A stretch of DNA of 64,000 nt from an uncultured Bacteroides sp. (GTDB lineage Bacteria; Bacteroidota; Bacteroidia; Bacteroidales; Bacteroidaceae), in NCBI GenBank assembly GCA_958453305.1, contig CAUDXH010000004.1, positions 41,372 through 105,371 of the forward strand, written 5' to 3'. The position numbers and the translations under genes were made by a program. Each line of letters starts with the position of its first letter. Within the stretch, counting starts at the first letter, position 1. Shown one piece after another: positions 55,963 through 64,000 of this stretch. Below the pieces are notes generated by a model. That model did not search any database. It saw only the letters and a list, made by a program, of their open reading frames with translations, and was not told the DNA's origin.

Positions 55963-55970
55963 CAAAGATA
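55963..55970 (-). promoter_or_regulatory. argS promoter -7 box
   Basis: TATCTTTG on the minus strand, about 37 nt before the ATG at 55926; no clear -33 box. Confidence 0.5.
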
Positions 55971-56012
55971 GTGATTTTTGCTGAGGCTTTCTCTTTGCAG
56001 AGAGCCGCGATC

Positions 56013-56906
56013 TCAGTATCTTCCTAATTTTTCTTGGATGCCGTCTTGATAAGCTTTCCACAGCTTAGCAACATCTTTCAGAGAATAAGCATCTGAAAAA
56101 GGACAAGTAAACAACGCAATAGCTATGTATCCGATTACTCCGTTAAAGCCTCTGATGTATTTCACTCCCCAGTTTCTGCCGTAATGATGGTTCAGGTAGG
56201 TGGAATTTCTTATCTGATAAAAGCGTTTCCATTTTTTCTTTTTGTTGCGCTCATTCCAGGTATCATTCGAGAAGAATTTTTCCTTATCCATCAGGGCAGA
56301 AGGAATATAAAGAATTTTATAACCGGCCAGTACAGCCCGTAAGCAATAGTCGGTATCATCGCAGAAGATGAAAAGGTCTTTGTTGGGCAAACCTATTTTT
56401 TCAACAGTCTCTTTGCGGATGAATAATCCTTCGAAAGCAGTTCCCAAGATTTCAACAGGCTTGTTAATAACTTGCTTTTTCAGCTTCTTTTTATACATCG
56501 AAGAGAATGGATTGGTCAGATTGACAGCCTGGAAGTCGTTTGTAAAGATATTGCCTTCCATGAGTCGCCTGGGGGCAAGAATACCTACCTCTTCAGATGC
56601 GGTATGATCCAATAAGTTTGACAGGCAGTCCGGACGAGGAAAAACATCATCATCCATACACCATATCCAGTCGGCTCCTCTTTCCATAGCTTGCTGGATA
56701 CCGGTATAAAATCCGCCGGAACCTCCCACATTCGCTTGGGTAATCACAATCAAATCCGTCTGTTCAGCCAGCCATTCTCCGGTATCATCCGTGCTGCCAT
56801 TATTTACAACAATGATTGCGTGGGGACTGTTCTTTCTCAGGCAGGCGATGTTTCGCTTCAGCAGCTGACTTCGGTTATAGGTAACAACTACAGCAATTAC
56901 TTTCAT
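56013..56906 (-). CDS. GT2 glycosyltransferase, GlfT2/rhamnosyltransferase-like
   Basis: 297-aa GT-A enzyme: VIAVVVTYNRSQLLKRNI start, VVNNGSTDDTGEWL, WIWCMDDDVFPRPDC (DDD metal site) and FIFCDDTDYCLRAVLAGYK acceptor region. The VGGSGGFYTGI segment and DDDV resemble galactofuranosyltransferases and rhamnosyltransferases. Being in one run with the UDP-galactopyranose mutase gene, transfer of galactofuranose is a reasonable inference. It is the last gene of the glf cluster, 11 bp after the WaaP-like kinase gene. Confidence 0.88.
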   Translation of the reverse strand: MKVIAVVVTYNRSQLLKRNIACLRKNSPHAIIVVNNGSTDDTGEWLAEQTDLIVITQANVGGSGGFYTGIQQAMERGADWIWCMDDDVFPRPDCLSNLLDHTASEEVGILAPRRLMEGNIFTNDFQAVNLTNPFSSMYKKKLKKQVINKPVEILGTAFEGLFIRKETVEKIGLPNKDLFIFCDDTDYCLRAVLAGYKILYIPSALMDKEKFFSNDTWNERNKKKKWKRFYQIRNSTYLNHHYGRNWGVKYIRGFNGVIGYIAIALFTCPFSDAYSLKDVAKLWKAYQDGIQEKLGRY

Positions 56907-56917
56907 GGGTTAAAACA

Positions 56918-57658
56918 TTAATAAAGTCCGTCAATTTTTCCGGGTTGAGTGCTCCGGAATTCAACCAGCAAGCGATAGCATTCTTCAGCATCAAAGCCGC
57001 GAAGTCGTGCGTATTCTTCTGCAAAAATCCGGTGCATGTGAGGTGTTGCAGGCAGTCGTTCCAAATTCTTGCATCCGCTGCGAAGATTTATCGGACCAAT
57101 AGCCATCCGGTTTAAATCAACGATTTCGATGTCAATGCCCTGGTTTGTTTTGTGGAACAAGATGTTTCCGCGTCCGTAATCTTTATGTGCGTAACCATGG
57201 TCATGAAGAATGGCAGTGGTTCTTGCTACAGCACGTATGACTTCGTCTTCGTATTCAAATTTTTGTTTGAATAGATCCTCGTAGGTATAAGGGCATGTAG
57301 AGGCGAGTGTGACGTAGTAGCTGCGGTCGAATAAGAGACCGCTGCGCACATTCAAGTATCCGATTGGTTTCGGAGTGCCTACCCCGATGGATAAATACAT
57401 TTGGGCATGGATGTAGGAGCGCTTTGCCTTTGACGGGCGGAATATCCCGTAAACAAAACGGTTGATGATATTAGGGCGGTGGAACGATTTGACAACAAAG
57501 TCGGTTCCCTTATAGCTTATTTTACGGAGTTCATTTCTTCCCTGATGAATGACAGTTCCTTCATGGTTTCTGAAACGCTCGGGTATGGAAAGGATAAACT
57601 CCTCCCATTGCTTGCAATCAGGGTGAACAACAACAGTACGATGGTTCAATACATTCAT
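56918..57658 (-). CDS. WaaP/Kdo-kinase-like lipopolysaccharide kinase
   Basis: 246-aa kinase-like protein from ATG 57658 (TTG 57670 is the alternative). It belongs to the lipopolysaccharide kinase (WaaP/InaA) family, which phosphorylates core sugars. FVVKSFHRPN carries the ATP-binding lysine, HGYAHKDYGRGNILF the catalytic HxD..N loop, and EIVDLNRM the metal-binding DLN. It stands between two glycosyltransferase genes. Confidence 0.85.
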   Translation of the reverse strand: MNVLNHRTVVVHPDCKQWEEFILSIPERFRNHEGTVIHQGRNELRKISYKGTDFVVKSFHRPNIINRFVYGIFRPSKAKRSYIHAQMYLSIGVGTPKPIGYLNVRSGLLFDRSYYVTLASTCPYTYEDLFKQKFEYEDEVIRAVARTTAILHDHGYAHKDYGRGNILFHKTNQGIDIEIVDLNRMAIGPINLRSGCKNLERLPATPHMHRIFAEEYARLRGFDAEECYRLLVEFRSTQPGKIDGLY

Positions 57659-57676
57659 AATTTCCTGCAAATGTTT

Positions 57677-58393
57677 TTAAATCTTATCCAGTCCTTTGGT
57701 ATATTTGAGCCAGTAATACTTTAAGGGATTTTTGTATTTCAGTTGTTTCCACGGGCGGCTTCCATGAGGGCGATGCCATACCGGAAGGGTGGTGAACAGA
57801 TAGTTCTGAAAACCTTTTTTAGGCGCTTCGTGTGAAATAGTTACGTCATACCAGTTTTTGGTAGGGTCTAGCAGGTGGAAATCGAATGATTTCAGGAATT
57901 CGGGGGTGAGCAGCGAGCAGCAGAAACTGCAGTGCTTTTTCTCGGCATATATTTTCCCTTCATTTCCTTTTGCATGAAGATAAGGATAATTGATTTCTCC
58001 TGATTCATCTACTGTAACTGCGGCAGCAATGGCACAGTCTTTCCGTTCCGATGCCCCGTCGTATAGCTTCTGCAGGGTGTCTTTTTTGACAACTACATCC
58101 GATTCCACAATCAGCATTCCTGCATCGGCCTCAATGGCTTTTTCTTGTGCTGTCTGCAGTACGAGCAGATAGTTGGGAGAGGGATGGGTCGTTAAGTCGG
58201 CCAGGTTAACCAACTGAAACCCATAAGTACGGGATGCTTCTTCCAGTTTCCGGGTATTTTCTTCAGTACTGAAGTCATTATAAACGGTATAGGTAAACGG
58301 TACGGTAATATCCGACTCCATAATTGCCTTTATGGTTTCAAGTGTAAAGTCAATCGAGTCTTTTACCGGTGTAAGAATATGTAGACATTTCAT
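57677..58393 (-). CDS. GT2-like glycosyltransferase
   Basis: 238-aa GT-A-like protein from ATG 58393 (MKCLHILTPVKDSIDFTLE). VYNDFSTEENT and LIVESDVVVKKDTL stand in the usual donor and metal sites (ESDV in place of DxD). The C-terminal PVWHRPHGSRPWKQL is rich in H and R. Conserved in Bacteroides surface-glycan clusters; specificity unknown. Second gene of the glf cluster. Confidence 0.8.
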   Translation of the reverse strand: MKCLHILTPVKDSIDFTLETIKAIMESDITVPFTYTVYNDFSTEENTRKLEEASRTYGFQLVNLADLTTHPSPNYLLVLQTAQEKAIEADAGMLIVESDVVVKKDTLQKLYDGASERKDCAIAAAVTVDESGEINYPYLHAKGNEGKIYAEKKHCSFCCSLLTPEFLKSFDFHLLDPTKNWYDVTISHEAPKKGFQNYLFTTLPVWHRPHGSRPWKQLKYKNPLKYYWLKYTKGLDKI

Positions 58394-58444
58394 AGGCAGT
58401 ATCATTCTGAGTTTATATAATAGGTGGCTTTCCCGAAAGTAGCA

Positions 58445-59557
58445 TCAGGAAAGTTCTTTCTGGCAGAGCTTAAGAGCAGCGGCAACGGTATCATCCATGT
58501 CTGCATACATATACTGCCCTAATCGTCCTCCAAATAAAATATTTTTTTCTTGTTGTGCCAATTCCTGATAGCGATGGTATAACTTGGAATTCCGCTCATC
58601 ATTGATCGGGTAATAAGGCTCTTTTCCTACCTGGAAGTCATCCGGATATTCATAAGTAATGACGGTGGTAGGCTGTGTTCCAAATTCAAAATGCTTATGT
58701 TCAATGATTCGGGTATAAGGAATATCACCGGCAGTATAGTTAACCACCGCATTTCCCTGGAAACTCTCAATGTCAAGATGTTTATGTTCAAAGCGGAGGC
58801 TCCGGTAGTCTAAATGGCCGTAGCAGAAATCAAAGAACTCATCGATGCATCCGGTAAACAGAATTTTGTCGGCGAGTTCATCCCATTCCTTGCGTCGGGT
58901 GAAATAATTCTCTCCCAGCCGCACCTCAGTTCCTTCGAGCAAGGCATCGATTAATACGTTATATCCTCCCATCGGGATACCTTGGAAACGGTCATTGAAG
59001 TAATTGTTGTCGAAAGTAAATCGGAAAGGAATGCGTTTGATGATAAAGGCAGGGAGGTCGGTAGCCGGCCGTCCCCATTGCTTTTCCGTATATCCTTTGA
59101 TTAAAGTATGATAGATATCTTCTCCGCAAAGTTTCAAAGCCTGCTCTTCCAGGTTGGCTGGTTCAGTAATTGCGTCATACTGCTGGCGTTGCTCGTTAAT
59201 CTTAGCTTTGGCCTCCTCTGGAGTCTTTACTCCCCATAATTGATAGAAGGTGTTCATGTTAAAGGGCAAATTATAGAGTTTGTCCTTGAAAAGAGCTAGC
59301 GGAGAATTGGTATATCGGTTGAAGGTTGCGAAGCGGTTGACATAGTCCCATACTTCTTGGTTATCTGTATGGAAGATGTGGGCACCATAGGTATGTATCT
59401 GAATACCTGCAACTTCCTCACAATGTATATTCCCACCGCGGTGATTGCGCTTATCAATGACGATACAACGCTTTCCGGCAAGTCTGGCTTCGTGAGCGAA
59501 TACAGCTCCGAACAATCCGGCTCCCACAATTAAATAATCATACTGCTTTTTCTCCAT
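58445..59557 (-). CDS. glf: UDP-galactopyranose mutase
   Basis: Flavoenzyme that converts UDP-galactopyranose to UDP-galactofuranose. 370 aa with the FAD-binding start YLIVGAGLFGAVFAHEAR, then DKRNHRGGNIH and HTYGAHIFHTDNQEVWDYVN, the family's substrate loop, YTEKQWGRPATDLP and RLGQYMYADMDDTV near the end. It heads the four-gene cluster glf-GT-kinase-GT2 and supplies the activated donor. Confidence 0.97.
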   Translation of the reverse strand: MEKKQYDYLIVGAGLFGAVFAHEARLAGKRCIVIDKRNHRGGNIHCEEVAGIQIHTYGAHIFHTDNQEVWDYVNRFATFNRYTNSPLALFKDKLYNLPFNMNTFYQLWGVKTPEEAKAKINEQRQQYDAITEPANLEEQALKLCGEDIYHTLIKGYTEKQWGRPATDLPAFIIKRIPFRFTFDNNYFNDRFQGIPMGGYNVLIDALLEGTEVRLGENYFTRRKEWDELADKILFTGCIDEFFDFCYGHLDYRSLRFEHKHLDIESFQGNAVVNYTAGDIPYTRIIEHKHFEFGTQPTTVITYEYPDDFQVGKEPYYPINDERNSKLYHRYQELAQQEKNILFGGRLGQYMYADMDDTVAAALKLCQKELS

Positions 59558-59631
59558 AAATGGCTTGATTTCTAAAAAACAAATTTAGGCAAAGATTTCA
59601 ATACCTACAATTATTATTCAACAAAAGTATT

Positions 59632-59639
59632 TACCTTTG
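59632..59639 (+). promoter_or_regulatory. pdxB promoter -7 box
   Basis: TACCTTTG, about 28 nt before the ATG at 59667. The minus-strand AATCTTTG at 59590-59597 may serve glf. Confidence 0.5.
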
Positions 59640-59666
59640 TTGACCTATTCGAGAAGAGATGAAAAA

Positions 59667-60677
59667 ATGAAAGTCATTGTTGATAATAAAATACCTTACA
59701 TCCGTGAGGCTTTAGCGCGTTTAGCGGATGAGGTGGTGTATTTGCCGGGAAAAGAGTTTACTCCGGAAGTAGTTAAGGATGCAGATGCACTGATTATCCG
59801 TACCCGTACGCTATGCAACCGTGAGTTGCTTGAGGGAAGCAAGGTGAAGTTTATAGGAACAGCCACGATTGGATTTGATCATATTGATACAGAGTATTGC
59901 CGGGAAGCCGGAATCCGGTGGAGCAATTGCCCGGGATGCAACGCAGGAGCAGTAGAGCAGTATGTACATGCCGTGCTGTTATTGCTGCAGCAGGAAAAGG
60001 GAATCGACTTGCGTAAAGCCTGTTTGGGTATTGTGGGGGTAGGACACGTGGGCAGTCATATCTTGAGTATGGCTGGACGACTGGGGATGCGTGTGCTTCT
60101 GAATGACCCTCCGCGTGCCGATCAGGGCGAAAGCGGTTTTGTCTCTTTGCAAACCTTAGCCGAGGAATGTGACATCCTTACCTTCCATACCCCACTGATC
60201 CGAGAGGGAAAATATGAAACCTTTCATTTGGCGGATGCCTCGTTTTTTAAAAGCCTGAAGAAAAAGCCTTATCTGATTAATACCTCAAGAGGAGAGGTGG
60301 TTGAAACAGAGGCTTTGCTGAATGCTCTGGATAACGGAGTGATTCAGGGCGCAGTCATTGATGTATGGGAACATGAGCCTCATATCAATTTAGAGTTACT
60401 GGATAAGGTCTTTTTGGGTACTCCTCATATTGCCGGTTATTCAGCCGACGGAAAAGCTAATGCTACGCGCATGGTATTGGAGGCTTTCTGTCGTTTCTTT
60501 GGAAAAGAAATTGATTTTACGATAACATTACCCGATGATTCTCATCAGGTTTATGACAAGGATGAAAATATACGTATCTTGCAACAGTATAATCCGCATC
60601 GGGATTGTGATGCGTTGCGTGCGAATCCGGAATTGTTTGAACAGTTACGTGGAGATTATCCGTTGCGGAGGGAGTAA
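59667..60677 (+). CDS. pdxB: Erythronate-4-phosphate dehydrogenase
   Basis: Second step of DXP-dependent pyridoxal phosphate synthesis. 336 aa from ATG 59667 (MKVIVDNKIPYIREAL); a TTG at 59637 overlaps the promoter and is rejected. It is a D-2-hydroxyacid dehydrogenase: ADALIIRTRTLCN, GTATIGFDHIDTEYC, the NAD Rossmann GIVGVGHVGSHI, NTSRGEVVE (Arg) and GTPHIAGYSADGKANAT (catalytic His). The C-terminal PdxB dimerisation segment follows. Confidence 0.95.
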   Translation: MKVIVDNKIPYIREALARLADEVVYLPGKEFTPEVVKDADALIIRTRTLCNRELLEGSKVKFIGTATIGFDHIDTEYCREAGIRWSNCPGCNAGAVEQYVHAVLLLLQQEKGIDLRKACLGIVGVGHVGSHILSMAGRLGMRVLLNDPPRADQGESGFVSLQTLAEECDILTFHTPLIREGKYETFHLADASFFKSLKKKPYLINTSRGEVVETEALLNALDNGVIQGAVIDVWEHEPHINLELLDKVFLGTPHIAGYSADGKANATRMVLEAFCRFFGKEIDFTITLPDDSHQVYDKDENIRILQQYNPHRDCDALRANPELFEQLRGDYPLRRE

Positions 60678-60806
60678 GTTTTAAGTTTTTGAGTTTTTAA
60701 GTTTTTGAGTTCTCTTAAAACAGAATCTTTGGGCTTTGTCCAACGGATGATGTAAAGAGGAATCAACTCATCAACTTAAAAACTCACAAACTCATCAATT
60801 TGCAGA
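60678..60806. repeat. Repeat words between convergent pdxB and cysS
   Basis: TTTTAAGTTTTTGAGTTTTTAAGTTTTTGAG near 60682-60712 and the complementary CTTAAAAACTCACAAACTC near 60775 can pair imperfectly. The AAAACAGAATCTTTG word resembles the 51065 repeats. Confidence 0.55.
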
Positions 60807-62285
60807 TTATTTGTTTAGCTTCCAGGTAAATCCGTCTTTGGTGTCTTTAACCTCGAAGCCCAGTGCGGCAAGGCTGTCGCGTATCTTGTCACTGGTTGCC
60901 CAGTCTTTATTGGCTTTGGCTAACATTCGCTGCTCTAATAGCATATCAACTACTTTACCGTATGCTTCTTCGCGTGCGGCATTGTTTTCTGCTTCAGCTT
61001 TCAGCCCAAGAACATCGAATACAAAGAGATGGAATACTTTCTTCAGTTCTTCCAAGTCTTCGGCACTGATTGTAGCTTTTTTGTCGATGACTGTATTAAT
61101 CATACGTGTAGCATCAAACAGATGTGAAATCACAATCGGAGTATTCAAGTCATCGTTCATTGCTTCGTAGCATTTTTCACGCAGGCCTTTCGGGTCAATA
61201 CCTTCGGTAGCTTTTGCCGGAGTGATGCGGTCTAAGTTTTTCACTCCTTCCATCAAGCGTTCCAGTCCTTTCTCTGCGGCCTGCAATGCCTCGTTGCTGA
61301 AATCAACCGTGCTGCGGTAATGTGCCTGAAGGATGAAGAAACGGATGGTCATGGCTGAATAAGGCTGAGCGAGCAACTTGTTTGAACCGGCAAAGAACTC
61401 ATCGAGTGTGATGAAGTTTCCCAATGACTTACCCATCTTTTGTCCGTTGATGGTTATCATATTGTTGTGCATCCAGTAATGTACCATATCATGTCCTTGC
61501 GATGCAACGCTTTGTGCAATTTCGCATTCATGGTGGGGGAAAATCAAGTCCATTCCTCCTCCGTGAATATCGAAGTTTTCACCTAAATATTTGCGTCCCA
61601 TGGCTGTACATTCGCAGTGCCATCCGGGGAATCCGTTGCTCCATGGTGAAGGCCAGCGCATGATGTGCTCCGGTTGTGCACATTTCCAAAGAGCAAAGTC
61701 TGCCGGATTATGTTTTTCCTGCTGTCCGTCCAGTTCACGGGTCGTATTGATTACGTCGTCAAGATTGCGTCCTGACAGCTTCCCGTAGTGGTGATCTTTA
61801 TTGTATTTCGCCACGTCAAAATAAACAGAGCCTTGGCTTTCGTAGGCATAGCCGTTTTTCAGAATTTCTTCTACCAGCTGGATTTGCTCAATGATATGTC
61901 CTGATGCATGAGGTTCAATGCTTGGAGGAAGTACATTGAGGGCTTCCATTGCCTTGTGATAGCGGTTCAGGTAATATTGAACCACCTCCATCGGTTCCAA
62001 CTGTTCCAGGCGGGCTTTTTTGGCGATCTTATCTTCTCCTTCGTCGGCATCATGTTCCAGATGACCTACATCGGTAATGTTACGTACATAGCGTACCTTG
62101 TAGCCTAGATGGGTAAGGTAGCGGAAAAGGATGTCGAAGGTAATTGCCGGACGTGCATGACCTAAATGCGCGTCTCCATATACTGTAGGTCCGCATACAT
62201 ACATGCCTACGTGAGGGGCATGAATCGGAACGAAGGTTTCTTTCCGGCGGGTTAACGTATTGTAAATGGTTAGTTTATTCTCCAT
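60807..62285 (-). CDS. cysS: Cysteinyl-tRNA synthetase
   Basis: Class I synthetase charging tRNA-Cys. 492 aa from ATG 62285 (MENKLTIYNTLTRRKETF); the open extension to 62348 contains the promoter. MYVCGPTVYGDAHLGHARP has the zinc cysteine C31 and the HIGH motif (HLGH, 40-43), GFPGWHCECTAMG and DLIFPHHECEIAQS supply the other zinc ligands, and KMGKSLGN is the KMSKS motif. The DALR-type C-terminal domain is present. Confidence 0.97.
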   Translation of the reverse strand: MENKLTIYNTLTRRKETFVPIHAPHVGMYVCGPTVYGDAHLGHARPAITFDILFRYLTHLGYKVRYVRNITDVGHLEHDADEGEDKIAKKARLEQLEPMEVVQYYLNRYHKAMEALNVLPPSIEPHASGHIIEQIQLVEEILKNGYAYESQGSVYFDVAKYNKDHHYGKLSGRNLDDVINTTRELDGQQEKHNPADFALWKCAQPEHIMRWPSPWSNGFPGWHCECTAMGRKYLGENFDIHGGGMDLIFPHHECEIAQSVASQGHDMVHYWMHNNMITINGQKMGKSLGNFITLDEFFAGSNKLLAQPYSAMTIRFFILQAHYRSTVDFSNEALQAAEKGLERLMEGVKNLDRITPAKATEGIDPKGLREKCYEAMNDDLNTPIVISHLFDATRMINTVIDKKATISAEDLEELKKVFHLFVFDVLGLKAEAENNAAREEAYGKVVDMLLEQRMLAKANKDWATSDKIRDSLAALGFEVKDTKDGFTWKLNK

Positions 62286-62305
62286 AATGAATTGAGTTAA
62301 TGCCA

Positions 62306-62313
62306 CAAAGTTA
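62306..62313 (-). promoter_or_regulatory. cysS promoter -7 box
   Basis: TAACTTTG on the minus strand, about 20 nt before the ATG at 62285, supporting that start. Confidence 0.55.
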
Positions 62314-62478
62314 CAATTTTTTTTCGAAGGAATGAGATAAAGCCTCATTGGTTTTTTACTTGTTTCGGACAGAGAGATGTTTTTCAGATGGAAAAGGGAG
62401 GCGGGATGTTTTGGCTTTTACCGAAAAGGCAGCATGGTAATTGATGGGCAGTGGCTTGCCAGCGTCTGGCTGGAGATT

Positions 62479-64000
62479 TTATTTCATTAAGATAACACCG
62501 CCGTTGGGTTGAATGGTTACCGGTACGGATGTAGCCGTCTTGACGGATAACTCCTTCCGTTGAGGCTCTCCTTGCTTGCCATCTGTATAGGTAACAACAA
62601 CATCTCCATTATTCAGCATCGGGAGATTAAGAGAAAGCTTTAGTGGCTCTTTTTGTGCGTTGATTCCGGCAATGTACCAACGGTTTCCGTGACGGCGTGC
62701 AAGGACAGCGTATTTCCCCGGATAGCCGTTGATGAATACTGTTTCATCCCATGTAGTAGGAATCTGTTTCATAAAGTCGAGTGCTACCTCAGGAGCATCA
62801 GTCAGGTTATTGGGAGCCAACGCAAAGTTCTGAATCGGGTTTTGGAAGAGCACTGCAGTAGCCAGCTGGAATACATCCGAAGTGCGACGTGTAGTTCCCC
62901 CGTCATTGGTCCGGTTATACCGTTTGTTCAGGAAGGTACCTCCAAACTCCATAGAGCCTACCGCATTGCGGATAAACGGATGCAGACAAGCATTAAAGGC
63001 TTCATTGTCGTTGAAGTGTTGGTTGAAAATCAGGTTTTCGGAAGCCAGCACCGCCTCACTTCCTACATAGTTGGGGTACATCCGTTCCCATCCGCGCGGA
63101 AGGGTACAACCATGAAAGATGACCATTAAGCCATGATCATCAGCATCACTTAAAATGGCTTCATACAAGCGCATGGTTTCTTGCTTATCGCCTCCGAAGA
63201 AGTCCACTTTGATGCCTTTTGCACCTATTTTCTGTAACCATTTCATTTCACGTTTGCGTGTAATCGGGTTGTCCATGATGTTAGTCGGACTTTGTTCAAT
63301 ATCGTTCCAATAGCCGCTTGAGCTATACCATACTATAGGTGAGACATTTTTGCTCTGAGCGTATCTGGCCAATTCTTCCATTCGCTTGTGACCGATATTT
63401 TTGTCCCACCAGTTATCTATCAGGAAGAACTCATACCCCATTGCTGCAGCCAGATTGATATAACGTATCTGGTCATCGAAGTTGATACTTCCGTCTTGCC
63501 ATAAAATCCAGCTCCATGTGCCTCTTCCGAATTGATAAGTATGCTCACTTTCGTAGCGAGGTTCTACCACATCCCATGGAACCGTTGTTTCAACGATGGG
63601 CTTCAGATTATTACCCACGGTGATGGTACGCCAGGGAGTTACGCCCGGTAAGGCAATACCCGGAGCTGATGTGCCGTTGCCGTTGTTTTCTTCGGGCATC
63701 GGATAAGCTATGGTGTAAAGTCCTTCCGGAGTGGCATCACTTAAGCGGGAAGCACAGAATTTGCTGTCTACTCCTGTTTCACTGACCAGTGCCCATCCGT
63801 CGTTCCCGATACGGAACAATCCGGGGAATGTATAGCCGTGTCCGTATTGTGAACGTGTGTTCATGGGCGCATCGGGAGTATATTCTTCTTCATAGCTTGG
63901 CTTGGTGCGTTTCCAGCCGATCATGGCATCGCTTTGTGGAGTAAGGAAAGTAGTTGTATATTCAGGGAAGTCGAATCCGGTTTTTTCTTCATGGATAACC
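62479..64000 (-). CDS. GH97 glycoside hydrolase (5' end outside window)
   Basis: The frame stays open to the right edge, and the residues before the internal ATG at 63924 read FDFPEYTTTFLTPQSDA, which is GH97 sequence, so the gene starts beyond the window. Visible parts are the end of the N-terminal beta-sandwich, the TIM barrel with RYINLAAAMGYEFFLIDNWWD, GIKVDFFGGDKQ, and MVIFHGCTLPRGWERMYPN with GSEAVLASEN, and a C-terminal beta domain. GH97 members are inverting alpha-glucosidases (SusB) or retaining alpha-galactosidases; the Asp in KVDFF and the Glu residues do not by themselves settle which. Not evidently part of the 10-38 kb PUL. Confidence 0.88.
   Translation of the reverse strand, partial: VIHEEKTGFDFPEYTTTFLTPQSDAMIGWKRTKPSYEEEYTPDAPMNTRSQYGHGYTFPGLFRIGNDGWALVSETGVDSKFCASRLSDATPEGLYTIAYPMPEENNGNGTSAPGIALPGVTPWRTITVGNNLKPIVETTVPWDVVEPRYESEHTYQFGRGTWSWILWQDGSINFDDQIRYINLAAAMGYEFFLIDNWWDKNIGHKRMEELARYAQSKNVSPIVWYSSSGYWNDIEQSPTNIMDNPITRKREMKWLQKIGAKGIKVDFFGGDKQETMRLYEAILSDADDHGLMVIFHGCTLPRGWERMYPNYVGSEAVLASENLIFNQHFNDNEAFNACLHPFIRNAVGSMEFGGTFLNKRYNRTNDGGTTRRTSDVFQLATAVLFQNPIQNFALAPNNLTDAPEVALDFMKQIPTTWDETVFINGYPGKYAVLARRHGNRWYIAGINAQKEPLKLSLNLPMLNNGDVVVTYTDGKQGEPQRKELSVKTATSVPVTIQPNGGVILMK

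Overview
The window looks like a chromosomal segment of a gut Bacteroidaceae member (Bacteroides or Phocaeicola type). The grounds are a SusC/SusD pair, a hybrid two-component regulator (sensor kinase, receiver and AraC domains in one chain), a Bacteroidetes-style RNase HI with a viroplasmin-like N-terminus, and many promoters of the Bacteroides form (TTTG, about 20 nt, TAnnTTTG) rather than -35/-10 boxes. I cannot name the species from sequence alone. I see no rRNA, tRNA, CRISPR array or insertion sequence.

Layout. 1-9.4 kb is mostly core: a partial LTA-synthase-like membrane sulfatase, typA, rpsO, the mtnN-luxS pair of the activated methyl cycle, a large YfhO-family membrane protein, and the 3' remnant of a TlpA-like thioredoxin gene behind a long hairpin. 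9.5-10.5 kb is a small accessory cassette on the minus strand: DUF3791, DUF3990 (ADP-ribosyltransferase clan) and a third small protein, with overlapping start and stop codons.

10.7-38.4 kb is a polysaccharide utilization locus. On the minus strand lie a serine-type sulfatase, a GH20 beta-hexosaminidase and a GH2 beta-galactosidase with a beta-trefoil-like N-terminus. Divergently on the plus strand lie a GH109-type enzyme, SusC, SusD, a surface GH16 lipoprotein, a DUF4988-like surface lipoprotein and a second GH16. The regulator (1319 aa) and an InlB-repeat lipoprotein lie at the far end on the minus strand. The enzyme set (two GH16 endo-enzymes, beta-galactosidase, beta-N-acetylhexosaminidase, sulfatase, alpha-N-acetylgalactosaminidase-type GH109) points to host O-glycans (mucin) or keratan-sulfate-like poly-LacNAc. 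GH16 enzymes would cut at the surface, SusCD would import, and the other enzymes would trim in the periplasm. Between the second GH16 and the regulator the DNA is scarred: a frameshifted copy of the regulator's 3' end, an AT-rich Schlafen/AlbA_2-type gene with an in-frame 12-bp repeat, then a degraded copy of the GH16 5' end.

38.5-51 kb: a small XRE-like regulator preceded by a highly structured RNA with a terminator, a DUF3108/Big_5 pair, a GH3-family acyl-adenylating enzyme, a phosphofructokinase with a lysine in its PKTIDND motif, a Dus-type tRNA dihydrouridine synthase, the acpP-fabF-rnc operon, and two glycosyltransferases. 51-64 kb: a second LTA-synthase-like protein, RNase HI, argS, a four-gene cell-surface glycan cluster (glf, two GT2-like proteins, a WaaP-type kinase), pdxB, cysS, and a GH97 enzyme running off the right edge.

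Several intergenic regions share a dispersed repeat family built from AAGTTTTTGAG and CTTGTCAACTCGTCAAC words. Two PUL operons each carry a perfect inverted repeat between consecutive genes.
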